Part shown: positions 21,326 through 33,681 of the stretch, one piece after another
Layout of the letters: every line of letters begins with the position of its first letter
Position numbering within the stretch: position 1 is the stretch's first letter
Origin: Dryomyza anilis
Lineage: Eukaryota > Arthropoda > Insecta > Diptera > Dryomyzidae
DNA length: 64,000 nucleotides
Direction: 5' to 3'
Assembly (NCBI GenBank): GCA_951804985.1
Contig: OX638130.1
Location: forward strand, 37,534,894-37,598,893
The notes under the pieces: model-generated
Seen by the model: only the letters and a program-made list of their open reading frames with translations
Told to the model about the DNA's origin: nothing
Database searches by the model: none
Translations under genes and position numbers: made by a program

Positions 21326-21665
21326 GTTTGAATGTAGTAATTATTAGTTTTCTCTTAGAACATACCATTTAAATGGGCAACGTCAAAATGTTTCCGTGAT
21401 ATCATAATGTAAATCAAAGCTCATTACAACACTGTTCAAGACTCAAGACAATCCTGTTTACAAATGATTTATCAGGCTATTATATATTATGTTTACATAA
21501 AATTCCAAACATACATGTTAATGCCTGGAAAATTATGTTTGGGAGAGCCATTTTTTTGCAGCGTTTGGGAATTTGATTATCATCAGCAGTTGTTCCACTA
21601 TATATAAATCATGTATATTTAAAAAATGTTTAATTATAAACTATGTTATTTATAATTTTTTTTAT
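21326..21665. other. AT-rich spacer without recognisable features
   Basis: No coding or repeat signature was found between repeat R copy 2 and repeat X copy 2. Confidence 0.5.
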
Positions 21666-21669
21666 GTTA

Positions 21670-22485
21670 ATTTGTATTATATATTCTATTATCAAAATAA
21701 GCAATGTGTTTAACGTTCGATAAATGTGGAGAATTTTCTTTTACAACCGGTGTAGATGTTATGTCATGATCAAGCTGAATAAATGAATGTTATTCCAACG
21801 TTAGTTTTCGAAATTTAAAAAAATGTGAGACGAAATTCACTACACAAAATTACTCAATGGCAAGCCAGGGACGTGATCAATTAAATGTCAACAAACCACT
21901 TTTTATTTCATTTCGCCACTACATATGCTCCACTGCATTCACACAATCAGTCAGATCATTGTTTTTCGCTTGAATAAGCAAACAGACAAATCAATTAATA
22001 TACAACTGCAGGTCAAAACACGGAAGTCATCCCGAGAATTCTACTGCACGGAAAATGCACAATGAGCTGATATACAATGTAAGCGGCCAAGGTTTACGAA
22101 TACTTTTATGAAATATTAATATATGTTTATTCATACGCATACACCATTGATATTTTGCGCGAACCTTGCAATGTTATACATCGCAGTGGCGCTATTGATT
22201 CAGTGGTTTGATCTTCGCGGCACGTCGTGAATTTACAAGAAGTTCCTGTACACTGCCACCGACGCAGGTGCTGTTGCAGCTGTCTGTTATCTCACAGAAA
22301 TGAGAATCTAATGTAGGATATATTTTAATTCATTTTAAATAAATAGTATTATATGCGTTTTCTTTTATTTTATATATAAACCTTTAATTAGGGAAATACA
22401 TGTGCTTGAATTTAAGTGTAATTTAAAGGTCGATTTCTTTCAAAATGAAGTTAAACATCAAGTGAAGATCCACATTTTATTTTTA
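21670..22485 (-). repeat. Repeat X, copy 2 (inverted relative to 4229-5000)
   Basis: This is the reverse complement of 4229-5000 with scattered mismatches: gataaatg at 21720 pairs with 4980, and the caccgacgcaggtgctgttgc region at 22258 pairs with the gcaacagcacctgagccggtg region at 4440. No open frame. Confidence 0.75.
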
Positions 22486-23242
22486 GCTTACAATTAAGTT
22501 AAACCTCGAATGTATATTGAATGTCGGAATTCAAGTTTAGATAAAGGCTAGATTCAATTAGATATAAAACTACATTTTTTTTGAGAACGCTACAATTACA
22601 AAGTTTTTAACGCTTTTCTCCAGTGAAAACTTCAATATCCATGTTAAATATACATTAGATAAACACTTAATATCTAGGTTTTTTGTGTTATTAGGGTAAT
22701 AGTGTACAAATTTCAAAAAAAAAACTTAAATAAACATAAAAACCCAAAAAAAATACCTTAGTTTTTGTTGTCATTAATTTTCTTTTGAATCAGCTTTACT
22801 TCAGAGTTTATTTTAATATTCTGACCCATTCTGAAACAAATATGCTTTACATCGACTGGTTTCAAAATATTTTATCAATTTTGATTGGCTGATTTTCAAA
22901 TATTTTCAGTTTTTCTCTCTTTGTTTTGTAATTTTTTCTCTCAGGCACAGGTTAGAAAAATAGGTAAGAACTCTGTGTTTCCTTTAGTCTGATTTCACTT
23001 TTAATAAATTTCGAAATCGGAACCAACTTCGCACACATTTATCAGAGTTGTCTAACGTATAGTTCCGAAATTGTTCGCAATTAGTCAACGATTCACTGGG
23101 TGACTGTTAATTATTCGGCTAATCCGATAAAAAATTTTGATAGTCGAGTCTCATAAAATTATTCGGCTCCGAGCTGGCTAACAGCCGCGTTTTCGCCAGC
23201 CGCCACCGTTGAAGAATATGCCTCGGCTGAGAGCTCTGTAGG

Positions 23243-23403
23243 GCGATTCTGCAACTTATTAACGACAAAAATCGATATCATTAACTATTTTTAACGACAA
23301 ATATCGTTAAAATTTTTATTTTTTCATGACGATCACTTCTGCATGCCACAATTGTTGTTAGTTAACGATATCGATATTTGTCGTTAATAAGTTACAGAAT
23401 CGC
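23243..23403. mobile_element. 161-bp MITE with ~40-bp inverted repeats
   Basis: The left end GCGATTCTGCAACTTATTAA and the inverse right end (from 23403) agree for about 40 bp apart from a few changes, with the core word TTAACGACAAATATCGATATC. No coding capacity. No clear target duplication. Confidence 0.7.
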
Positions 23404-25077
23404 GCCAAGTAACAATTTACTAGACAATCCTATTTGCTGGCTAGTTCCTAGCCAGAGAATGACGTGGCAGCACTGAATACAAAAACTTGCGTATTACTGG
23501 CTACTTTCTGGTGGGGTTTTGCTGGGGCAGTTAGGTGTCAAAACTAGCTAGGAAAATAACTTGAATTCTAGCTACTTTCTAGACTGTCTATGATTCGGCT
23601 AAACTGGCGAGAAAAAGGGCTTGAAAACTAGCTACTTTCTAGACGGGCTATGGTGAGGCTAAACGGGCCAGGAAAAAGTCTTGAAAACTATATACTTTCA
23701 AGACAGGTATGGCCTATAAGAATAAAAAAAAGTTTTTACTTAGTTTTAAGCCCAATTATAAATAAATACTCCCAATTCATTTTTGGAAAAACAAAAAATT
23801 GTATGAAGAAAAATTTTTTTCAATACTTTCAAAAAATAAATATTTGGGAGTATTTATATATTTTTATTTATTTGAGTTGTTATTGTAAAAAATATTTTTG
23901 TAAAAACCTTGATTTATTTTTTAAAAAAATATATATTTAATTTGTTGCAAGTTTGCAACTCTACTCAAGACTGTATTATTTGTTTATTTTTTGACGCGTC
24001 TTTTCTTCTAAGTAAATTTTCGGGAGAAGTTCACTTTACCGGCCGAAGCGAAAACAAAAAAAAAAAAAAAAATTGCCACCCCCTGTATTTTCGCAAAAAA
24101 AAAATACCAAAATTAAAAAATTTTTGAATTTTTGAAAAATTTTTCATTTCTTCAGAAGCACATAGATATATATGTACATACATTCTAATATACTTCAATT
24201 ATTACATATACATATGATTGAAATTACATAAATTGTAGGGGCCGCAGATCTGAAAACAGATCTGGAATCGTGAGGAAAATACCTTTCATTTGAGTACCCA
24301 TATGTACTTGTAAGTAGGTGCACCGGTTTTTGATTTTTCAAGGTCACCACGGGTCCGAGCGGCGCGATTTTTTAATTTTGGTATGTTTTTTTTGCAAAAA
24401 TACAGCGCGTGACAATTTTTTTTTTTTAATTTCACTTCGGCCGGTAAAGTGAACTTTAGCCAAATTTTCTTTTAAGCAATTATATTAAAATTTAATTTTC
24501 AAAGTTGTGCTATGCTACAGTATATAGTGTTATAACACGAATTCATTAACAAATATGATGCTGGACTAATGTCTAAAATTTGCAGCATGCGGACAAATCA
24601 ACTTCTTGGGCGGACACGTCGTTTCGGGGCAACAAGTTACAATGAGCTATTGGCCTCCTCCTATTTCTCTCAGAAAAAGTTATTCTGAGATGGTGCACAA
24701 CGCCGTTAAGTTCCAAAGTTGTGATAAATTCCGGGACTCAAGTGCTGTCTCAAAGTGGCAGTAGTAATGACCACGGAGATCTCATTGACAGCTTGTGAAA
24801 TATAAAAGATCTGACTTTTTATTATTTTCTTCTATATTCATTTATTTGTAATATTATTTTACTTTTAAAATACAACATTTTTTATCTAGTAAATGTCCAA
24901 TTTCCATCATAAATAACTATCTAGAAACTGGGTAGTACTACTACTATCCAATCTCCACCCGGAACCAGCGTGACACCACTGGCGAGTTCCTAGCTAGTTT
25001 TACTGAATAGAAACTAGTATGTCTACTAGCAAAACTGGCTGGATACTGGCTAGTTATTGGTTGGCATTGTTACTTGG
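23404..25077. mobile_element. CCAAGTAAC inverted-repeat element, copy C
   Basis: The ends CCAAGTAACAATTTACTAG (23405) and ATTGTTACTTGGG (25065-25077) match those of copies A and B. Next to both ends are many GCTAGTTTCTAG-like words; at 23535-23700 they form two to three imperfect ~62-bp tandem units (AACTAGCTACTTTCTAGAC). Internal content differs from copies A and B, so only the ends and the GGCCGAAGCG module are shared. Confidence 0.55.
24028..24472. mobile_element. 445-bp MITE with ~80-bp inverted repeats
   Basis: The left arm AAGTTCACTTTACCGGCCGA (24028) is matched in inverse orientation by the right arm ending near 24472; both continue through an A/T-rich run, a GCCAC..CTGTATTTT word and TACCAAAATTAAAAA. 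Single arms of the same module occur in copies A and B (about 10560-10690 and 12650-12775). No coding capacity. Confidence 0.75.
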
Positions 25078-25216
25078 GTCTGGGCATACATACCAGAGGT
25101 CCAAGCCGTGACGGCCCAGTCACGGCTAAGCTGTCAGCCGAGTTTTTCGCAAGTAGTCCAGGCGGTTATTGCAAAATGTATAAAGCAAGTTTAACCCATA
25201 GTTGACTCAAATATGT

Positions 25217-25485
25217 ACTCAAGTAAACCTAGCGATTTTCATAAAATCATATAAATTAAAATTCAAATTTATCGCAATTTTCTGAATTTTATTGGTGTTA
25301 AAATCTCTTAAACATTTAATAACCCAGTGTTGCGTTAGTTCGTAATTACGTACAAGTAAACCTAGGGATTTTCATAAAATCATATAAATTAAAATTCAAA
25401 TTTATCGCAATTTTCTGAATTTTATTGGTGTTAAAAACTCTTAAACATTTAATAACCTAGTGTTGCGTTAGTTCGTAATTACGTA
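25217..25485 (+). repeat. Tandem duplication of ~131 bp
   Basis: The unit starting CAAGTAAACCTAGCGATTTT (25218) is repeated directly from about 25349 with very few differences (CCTAGCG versus CCTAGGG; AACCCAG versus AACCTAG). Two copies, non-coding. Confidence 0.85.
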
Positions 25486-25799
25486 CTATTTCGTACTCAA
25501 ACGTACGACATCCCTGACCAAAATGCACGACATTTGTTCAGATTTCGGTATCAAAAGAGGAGCAAATTCAGACTAAAGGAGATATAGGCATCTGAAGTAT
25601 TTTTCAAAACTAAATCTGAGATAAATTACGTTCACAACAAAGAGAGCATAAACGAGAAATATTTTGAAATCAGCCAATCAAAAACGATGTGAAGAAGAAC
25701 TGATGACGCATTTTGTTCAGAAATTCGAACAGGCATATGAAAGCAATGTCGGTCGTAATCTGAGACACAAAGGAAAATTGATGACAAATAACAAATAAT

Positions 25800-26680
25800 A
25801 ACCCGGGTACCCGGGTAATACCCGGGTTGTTCAAATACTCGAAAAACCCGGGTATTAAATGTTCGAGCTACCCGGGTAATTTGTTCGTTACTTTATTCGA
25901 GCTATTCGATTAGCTCGTTTGTTCGAGTAGCTCAATTGCTCGTTCGTTGATCGAGTAGCTCGATCGTTGTTCGAGATTCGAGTAGCTCGTTCGTTTGTTC
26001 AATTGTTCATTTGATCGCTTGTTAATTTGTCTGTCCGTTCGTTTGCTTGATGTGGGAGTTGGTCGGAAGTTGTTGGAAAAATGTGGGTGGACAAAAGTGA
26101 GGGGGTGGGCAAAAGTGGGCGAAAAGTGATAAAAGGATCACTCCAAAGGGTACCATTAGACTTCTAATGATGTCCCCTATTGATTTCCGAAATAAAAAAT
26201 TTTGGGTCATAAATGCGGTTTGGACCCCCTTTTGGGGGTCAGGGACCACTACCGATTTCTGCAATAAATTTTTTTCGGTCTTTTTATCACTTTCCGCCCA
26301 CTTTTGCCCACCCACTTTTGTCCCCCCACATTTTTCCAGCCACTTCCGACCAACACCCACATCAAGCAAACGAACGGACAGACAAATTAACAAGCGATCA
26401 AATGAACAATCGTCAATCGAACAAACGAACGAACGAACGAGATACTGAAAGTTCGAACAACGATCGAGCTACTCGAACAACGAACGAGCAATCGAGCTAC
26501 TCGAACAAACGAGCTACTCGAATAGCTCGAACAAACGAACGAACAAACTACCCGGGTTTTGCGAACTACCCGGGTAGCTCGAACATTTAATACCCGGGTC
26601 TTTCGAGTATTTGAACTACCCGGGTATTACCCGGGTACCCGGGCTACTCGAAAATACTCGTATGAAATCGAGAGCTCTGA
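25800..26680. mobile_element. Foldback-type element, copy 2
   Basis: The left arm (25802-26135) and right arm (26271-26680) are long inverted repeats built from CCCGGGTA, TTCGAGCTACTCG and AACGAACGAACG words, and share with copy 1 the conserved inner segment gatgtgggagttggtcgg. A ~135-bp non-palindromic centre (26136-26270) lies between. The left arm lacks the outermost ~36 bp seen on the right. The single strand could fold into a very long hairpin. Confidence 0.75.
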
Positions 26681-26689
26681 TATTAAATA

Positions 26690-26909
26690 ACTTATAATAT
26701 TGAAATATAAATATGTTTAAAATAACAAAATAAAATATGCTACCATTAATCAAATAATCGAAACTAATATACAAATGAATTATTTATGTTTCTAAATAAG
26801 ATTAATAATGAAACTTTGGACGCTACAGTTTCTGTTGCAAACTGGTCTCCACAACGAATTTACAAGTCAGTTTCCAGGCTGTCCAGCTTAATTCGGCGTG
26901 TAATACACA
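26690..26909. other. Short spacer
   Basis: AT-rich DNA between the foldback element and the LOA-like fragment; nothing recognised. Confidence 0.4.
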
Positions 26910-28085
26910 GGTCATAGGAGACTTGCATGCTCAGAACCAGGGCATCGAAACGAACGGATGGAAAATCTATAGCCATAAACCAGAGCAAGGTCCGGAGGAC
27001 AAGGAGGGCTTAACCCTGGTTGTTGGCTTAGACCAGAAGTCGTTAGATATCATGCTATCTAAGTACGACAGTCATCTAAACCTATTCTTTGGACGGATCA
27101 AATTCCGAATCAATTCCAAATGAATAGGCACATGATGAGAAACGAGTTAATTATCCTGTCATGATATTTACACAGATCAATCTGCAACATTCTAAAGCTA
27201 CTACCGCTTTACTAAGTAAGCGGCTCTCCATGTTGCTTAGTGAACTACGTGGTGAAACCATACTATACGATGAGCAAGCCGCAAGGCCTAGAAGCTGTCT
27301 TATAGTATCGAAACACTTTGCTGTCACCAAGTTTACCCAATTCTGTGGGCAAGACCTGGTGGCAGCCAAAAGGAGCTATGAAAGCGATAGTGGATGGAAA
27401 CATTTGATTTTCGACTCAGGCTACTTCCCCTATGACTCACTACTGCCTCCTGGTCTTTTTCTTTGCTATGACGCTAATGCTCAACACACTGTGTGGAGCA
27501 GTAAATGCAACGTTTTAGGTATCAGACTCCTTGACATCATCATGACATCCAATCTCAACATTCACAACACTGGTAATAAACCTACGTTTGTGACTGTTAG
27601 AAGACAGGAAGTGATTGACCTAACCCTGTAGTCTGTAGACTGAGAGAGTCAATCTTAAACTGGAAGGATCTTAAAGAATATTCATTATAGGACCACAGGT
27701 ATATCGAGTATCATACTGACCGAGAGGTGCTGCCGTATATGACGGTAAGAAACCCTAGAAAAACGAACTGGGCACGCTTCAGACTTGAACTTGAGAATTC
27801 CCTCAATATTCCTGTCAGAATTCGTACCATAGAAAGTATTGAGACGTCCGTTCAAGTTATGAACGATGTCATAAGTTCTAGTTTTGTACGAACATGTCCG
27901 GTACGAAAAACGTTATCTAGACCTCCCGTTCCTTGGTGGAACGCTTGTCTTGAAACCTTGCACAAGGATTCCAGAAAGCTTCTAAATAGGGCCCTACGGA
28001 GCAATTTAGACTCTGGCTGGTTTCTTTATAGAGCTAAGCAGAAAGAGTATAAGAAACTAAAACGTAAATCGAATCACTTTTTTTA
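26910..28085 (+). pseudogene. LOA-like non-LTR element, ORF1 end and endonuclease fragment
   Basis: The segment opens with the end of an ORF1-like frame (26923-27123, GWKIYSHKPEQGPEDKEG), then an APE-type endonuclease region: ARPRSCLIVSKHF, FDSGYFPYD, and LFLCYDANAQHTVWSSKCN, where the usual GDxNAxHxxWG reads YDANAQHTVWSS, followed by RLLDIIMTSNLNIHN and RRQEVIDLTL. A linker segment follows (PWWNACLETLHKDSRKLL). Several internal blocks are missing and a TAG stops the frame at 27631. There is no RT. It is the part of the element that the truncated copy at 5727-8241 lacks. Confidence 0.7.
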
Positions 28086-28252
28086 AATATTTTGCGACGC
28101 AAAAGTAAATTAATTAGAAATTGTAATTAATCAAAATGCTCATTAATCAATTAATCACAATTTTGATTAATGCGAACCCAGGTTAATTAATTAATCAATG
28201 GCCTAATTAATCGAAAATACTGATTAATCAGTTAATCAATTTGTCAGAAATT
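28086..28252. repeat. ATTAATCA-rich palindromic stretch
   Basis: Words TTAATTAATC, GATTAATTAA and their inverses recur about ten times between the LOA-like fragment and the satellite, giving many short inverted repeats. Non-coding. Confidence 0.55.
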
Positions 28253-31200
28253 TATAAATATATAAATATATAAATATATAAATATATAAATATATAAATA
28301 TATAAATATATAAATATATAAATATATAAATATATAAATATATAAATATATAAATATATAAATATATAAATATATAAATATATAAATATATAAATATATA
28401 AATATATAAATATATAAATATATAAATATATAAATATATAAATATATAAATATATAAATATATAAATATATAAATATATAAATATATAAATATATAAATA
28501 TATAAATATATAAATATATAAATATATAAATATATAAATATATAAATATATAAATATATAAATATATAAATATATAAATATATAAATATATAAATATATA
28601 AATATATAAATATATAAATATATAAATATATAAATATATAAATATATAAATATATAAATATATAAATATATAAATATATAAATATATAAATATATAAATA
28701 TATAAATATATAAATATATAAATATATAAATATATAAATATATAAATATATAAATATATAAATATATAAATATATAAATATATAAATATATAAATATATA
28801 AATATATAAATATATAAATATATAAATATATAAATATATAAATATATAAATATATAAATATATAAATATATAAATATATAAATATATAAATATATAAATA
28901 TATAAATATATAAATATATAAATATATAAATATATAAATATATAAATATATAAATATATAAATATATAAATATATAAATATATAAATATATAAATATATA
29001 AATATATAAATATATAAATATATAAATATATAAATATATAAATATATAAATATATAAATATATAAATATATAAATATATAAATATATAAATATATAAATA
29101 TATAAATATATAAATATATAAATATATAAATATATAAATATATAAATATATAAATATATAAATATATAAATATATAAATATATAAATATATAAATATATA
29201 AATATATAAATATATAAATATATAAATATATAAATATATAAATATATAAATATATAAATATATAAATATATAAATATATAAATATATAAATATATAAATA
29301 TATAAATATATAAATATATAAATATATAAATATATAAATATATAAATATATAAATATATAAATATATAAATATATAAATATATAAATATATAAATATATA
29401 AATATATAAATATATAAATATATAAATATATAAATATATAAATATATAAATATATAAATATATAAATATATAAATATATAAATATATAAATATATAAATA
29501 TATAAATATATAAATATATAAATATATAAATATATAAATATATAAATATATAAATATATAAATATATAAATATATAAATATATAAATATATAAATATATA
29601 AATATATAAATATATAAATATATAAATATATAAATATATAAATATATAAATATATAAATATATAAATATATAAATATATAAATATATAAATATATAAATA
29701 TATAAATATATAAATATATAAATATATAAATATATAAATATATAAATATATAAATATATAAATATATAAATATATAAATATATAAATATATAAATATATA
29801 AATATATAAATATATAAATATATAAATATATAAATATATAAATATATAAATATATAAATATATAAATATATAAATATATAAATATATAAATATATAAATA
29901 TATAAATATATAAATATATAAATATATAAATATATAAATATATAAATATATAAATATATAAATATATAAATATATAAATATATAAATATATAAATATATA
30001 AATATATAAATATATAAATATATAAATATATAAATATATAAATATATAAATATATAAATATATAAATATATAAATATATAAATATATAAATATATAAATA
30101 TATAAATATATAAATATATAAATATATAAATATATAAATATATAAATATATAAATATATAAATATATAAATATATAAATATATAAATATATAAATATATA
30201 AATATATAAATATATAAATATATAAATATATAAATATATAAATATATAAATATATAAATATATAAATATATAAATATATAAATATATAAATATATAAATA
30301 TATAAATATATAAATATATAAATATATAAATATATAAATATATAAATATATAAATATATAAATATATAAATATATAAATATATAAATATATAAATATATA
30401 AATATATAAATATATAAATATATAAATATATAAATATATAAATATATAAATATATAAATATATAAATATATAAATATATAAATATATAAATATATAAATA
30501 TATAAATATATAAATATATAAATATATAAATATATAAATATATAAATATATAAATATATAAATATATAAATATATAAATATATAAATATATAAATATATA
30601 AATATATAAATATATAAATATATAAATATATAAATATATAAATATATAAATATATAAATATATAAATATATAAATATATAAATATATAAATATATAAATA
30701 TATAAATATATAAATATATAAATATATAAATATATAAATATATAAATATATAAATATATAAATATATAAATATATAAATATATAAATATATAAATATATA
30801 AATATATAAATATATAAATATATAAATATATAAATATATAAATATATAAATATATAAATATATAAATATATAAATATATAAATATATAAATATATAAATA
30901 TATAAATATATAAATATATAAATATATAAATATATAAATATATAAATATATAAATATATAAATATATAAATATATAAATATATAAATATATAAATATATA
31001 AATATATAAATATATAAATATATAAATATATAAATATATAAATATATAAATATATAAATATATAAATATATAAATATATAAATATATAAATATATAAATA
31101 TATAAATATATAAATATATAAATATATAAATATATAAATATATAAATATATAAATATATAAATATATAAATATATAAATATATAAATATATAAATATATA

Positions 31201-31371
31201 AATATATAAATATATAAATATATAAATATATAAATATATAAATATATAAATATATAAATATATAAATATATAAATATATAAATATATAAATATATAAATA
31301 TATAAATATATAAATATATAAATATATAAATATATAAATATATAAATATATAAATATATAAATATATAAAT
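28253..31371. repeat. TATAAATA octamer satellite, ~390 units
   Basis: About 3.1 kb consists of the 8-bp unit TATAAATA repeated head to tail. The phase is the same at the start and the end, and no substitution was seen on reading the lines; the only irregularity is at the right edge (tatatataaatataaaaaattt, 31371-31387). The long open frames on the minus strand of period eight residues (YIYIFIYL) are products of the repeat and not genes. Such length and homogeneity imply recent expansion or ongoing homogenisation, or an assembly-derived copy number. Confidence 0.97.
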
Positions 31372-31387
31372 ATATATAAATATAAAA

Positions 31388-31655
31388 AATTTGAAAGCAA
31401 ATTTTTTCTTTACAACATTTCAATACCCCTTCTCAATCGTACAAACCTAGATTTAAACAAAAATTTTTAAATTCAGTAACATGAAGTGATTTAGTCATAA
31501 CATCTGCCAACTGTTCTTCAGTACCAATCGATTCCAATTTAATATGTCCATTTGCAATATGATCCCTTATGAAATGGTGCTTGATATCTGTATGCTTAGC
31601 TCGCTTGGACTCGAGGGAGTTGGCCATTCCAATACAACCTTTGTTGTCTTCATAT
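31388..31655 (-). pseudogene. Copia-type RNase H C-terminal fragment with start of 3' LTR
   Basis: The minus strand reads YEDNKGCIGMANSLESKRAK, HTDIKHHFIRDHI, EEQLADVMTKSL and ends LNLGLYD at 31433, the C-terminus of copia RNase H. A purine tract GAGAAGGGG and TATTGAAATGTTGTAAAG follow, probably the edge of the 3' LTR, cut by the satellite. The upstream end meets an RTE 5' fragment at about 31655. Sequence differs from the complete copia at 12940-17268, so it is another family. Confidence 0.8.
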
Positions 31656-31791
31656 GGGGCTATGGGGCGATTATCACAATGCAACGTGTCTGAGCAACAT
31701 GGCGAAGCCAGAGCAATCCTTGTCGGTGTCGTCTCAAGTCAACTCACTGGTCACCATTTGACAAATTGTCAAATAGCGACGCTTCCACTTC
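31656..31791 (+). mobile_element. RTE-like element, 5'-end fragment
   Basis: About 136 bp (ggggctatggggcgattatc to cgcttccacttcggt) match, in inverse orientation, the 5' end of the RTE-like element at 38070-38211. It holds only the 5' edge without a 3' end, which target-primed reverse transcription does not normally leave, so a deletion or rearrangement removed the rest. Confidence 0.65.
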
Positions 31792-31799
31792 GGTTGTGG

Positions 31800-32546
31800 G
31801 GTCCTTTTGTACTTGCCTTTTATTGATGAACCGTTAGTGACAATTTTCCCACGAAGTCCAAAATTCTTTCCTAACATTTATTATTAAATAAAAACGCAAG
31901 GTTATTTTATACTTTTATTAATTATTTTTTAAGTATTTTTACAAGCTTGAGTTTAAACTGAAAACACGTCTGTTCTTTAAGGCAGTTAAAATCATAATGC
32001 TTAAAATCTAAACTTAACCTCTACTCATCACCTCGGTATCGTGCGACTCACGAACCCCTTGCTTATACTTAGTTCTTAAAACACAACTCATAAATGCAAG
32101 CAAGCATATTCTTAAATCTACGTACTACTAAAAACCTCCTGAACCCCATATCGGATATTACTTAATATTGTGAAATCATTAACTGAGAAAATTCGAAAAA
32201 TTCCAAATTCCAATCCTTAATTGGTTCCCATGCTGGCGTTAATCTTGACTTAAATTACAACCAATGCTTTTGTTGTTGCTTTTAAACAGACGTCACACTT
32301 GCTAGCGCGTGTCTCGGATCAAATTGCAACCAATGCATTTTTCGGTGCTTTTAAGCAGACTTAATTTTATTTCCTGAAAGTATGCACTCATAAACATTAT
32401 GCACTTTTTCCAGTTACGTCGTTGACGTTATGATAAGTTAACATGCATCTGTTATTGTGCTTTTAGATTTGAACTTTATGTGCATACTGGTTATGTGCAG
32501 GCTTTCTTAAATACATAAAAAAAACGTTTCTGATTCACAACATTTC
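31800..32546 (-). repeat. Probable gypsy-type LTR (3' LTR)
   Basis: On the minus strand the purine-rich tract AAATAAGGGGGGGAAA (about 32561-32545) precedes TGTTGTGAATCAG, a plausible polypurine tract and LTR start. The following ~740 bp has no coding content and is bounded by the RTE fragment. Orientation and position fit the gypsy element whose gag-pol lies rightward on the minus strand. The other end and a second LTR are not in the window. Confidence 0.5.
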
Positions 32547-32714
32547 CCCCCCTTATTTTAAGAAAAAAATTATTATTATAAAGAATAATAGTTTTGTCTT
32601 TTACAGCATTAATATTTTAATATACTTGTTAACTTTAATTTAATTCATTTCAACATTCAAAAAATATTTAAAATAAAGAATTATTTTTCTTATTATTATA
32701 ATTTTTTTTACTTA

Positions 32715-33018
32715 TGTAGCTGCAGTAGCTCAGTGGTTAGTGCATTGGACTGCGAGCCGAAAGGTCCCCGGTTCAAGCCTAGACTGGGGCTAACAACATC
32801 TTTGCATAGAAACATTTTTCTATACCGCGCTACCTCTCGGCAGTAAATGGCAAACCTTCGAGAGTAAAAACATTGCCTATGAAAAGCTCTCAACCGCCGT
32901 TCGGATTCGGCAATAAACTGTAGGTCCCACCACTTTGAGTACAAATATAACACGCACAGCTCAAAATGGTGAGAGAGCTCGGCCTAAGTTCTTATAGAAC
33001 TGTAGTGCCAAACTATTA
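32715..33018 (+). mobile_element. tRNA-derived SINE, copy 1
   Basis: The head is tRNA-like: A box TAGCTCAGTGGTTAG near 32726 and B box GGTTCAAGCCT near 32770. A ~220-bp body follows, identical in plan to the copy at 47399-47710 (words ATTCGGCAATAAACTGTAGG and CACAGCTCAAAATGGTGAGA). The end is a short ATT-rich tail. No clear target duplication. SINEs are transcribed by pol III and mobilised by a LINE partner. Confidence 0.88.
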
Positions 33019-33489
33019 TTATATTATTTTCATTTTAAAAATCTTATTAATGCTTATCTTCGTTACTTAATTATTGGTCGCAGTTTTAGTGATATTGTTG
33101 ATAAAAAAAAATTTAATATCTTTATACTTTATTTAACGCTAAAAAGAAAAATGTATAACATTACAAGTCACTGAACGTTGCAATTGACAAAACAGTAGTT
33201 GATCAAGTTACCGCCTTGCAATCGCTGCGTTCCGTGTTGCTCTGATGTTTTTGTTCATATAGTTAATTTTTTTTTAAATGTCGTTAGACAGTAATTTATC
33301 GCATAATAATTGTTTGTTGTCTAACTATCTACCTCCAAAAATAAACGCTTAATGTTGTCTAAGTCTGACTTCCTAATTCATACTTCAATGGAATATCTTA
33401 ATGCATATTCTTTATATGATCTGTATATAAAAAAAAATTATTATACACAATAAAACCCTGGTCTTGATGTTCTTAGTACTGACTGCTGT
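33019..33489. other. AT-rich stretch without recognisable genes
   Basis: Nothing was recognised except a possible continuation of the gypsy 3' untranslated region on the minus strand. Confidence 0.4.
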
Positions 33490-33492
33490 GAC

Positions 33493-33681
33493 TCATCTTC
33501 GGTCAGGGGTGTCTGCGCTGGCATATATTGTGGTGCCACAATATACCACATAAGCGGTCAATAACAGTATTAGTGCCAAAATTACTATCCCGAATGATAT
33601 ACCGGTGTTTGTTATATCATTTCGTTCTTTATTGGAATCTATAGGTAAGAATTTTGGTGATTTGCTGAAATTATTTAACAA
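33493..33681 (-). pseudogene. Possible env C-terminal membrane anchor of the gypsy element
   Basis: The minus strand encodes a hydrophobic segment (ISFGIVILALILLLTAYVVY, then C) flanked by polar residues and a short cytoplasmic-like tail ending DTPDRR, as in the transmembrane end of errantivirus envelope proteins. It lies where env should be, between integrase and 3' LTR. No further env sequence could be traced upstream on this strand, so the call is tentative. Confidence 0.35.

Larger units (their letters stand above)
22755..25795. mobile_element. Long-inverted-repeat element (~3 kb) hosting nested elements
   Basis: About 240 bp at 22755-23000 (including tttgattggctgattttcaaa) is matched in inverse orientation by 25540-25795 (tttgaaatcagccaatcaaaa). 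The arms have diverged, with indels, so the element is old. Between them lie several other inverted-repeat elements and a 131-bp direct tandem duplication. No transposase was seen. Class is unknown. Confidence 0.5.

Noticed and set aside
28236..31423. Two ~1050-residue open frames of repeated YIYIFIYL on the minus strand
   Set aside because: They are a by-product of the stop-free TATAAATA octamer array and have no coding character.
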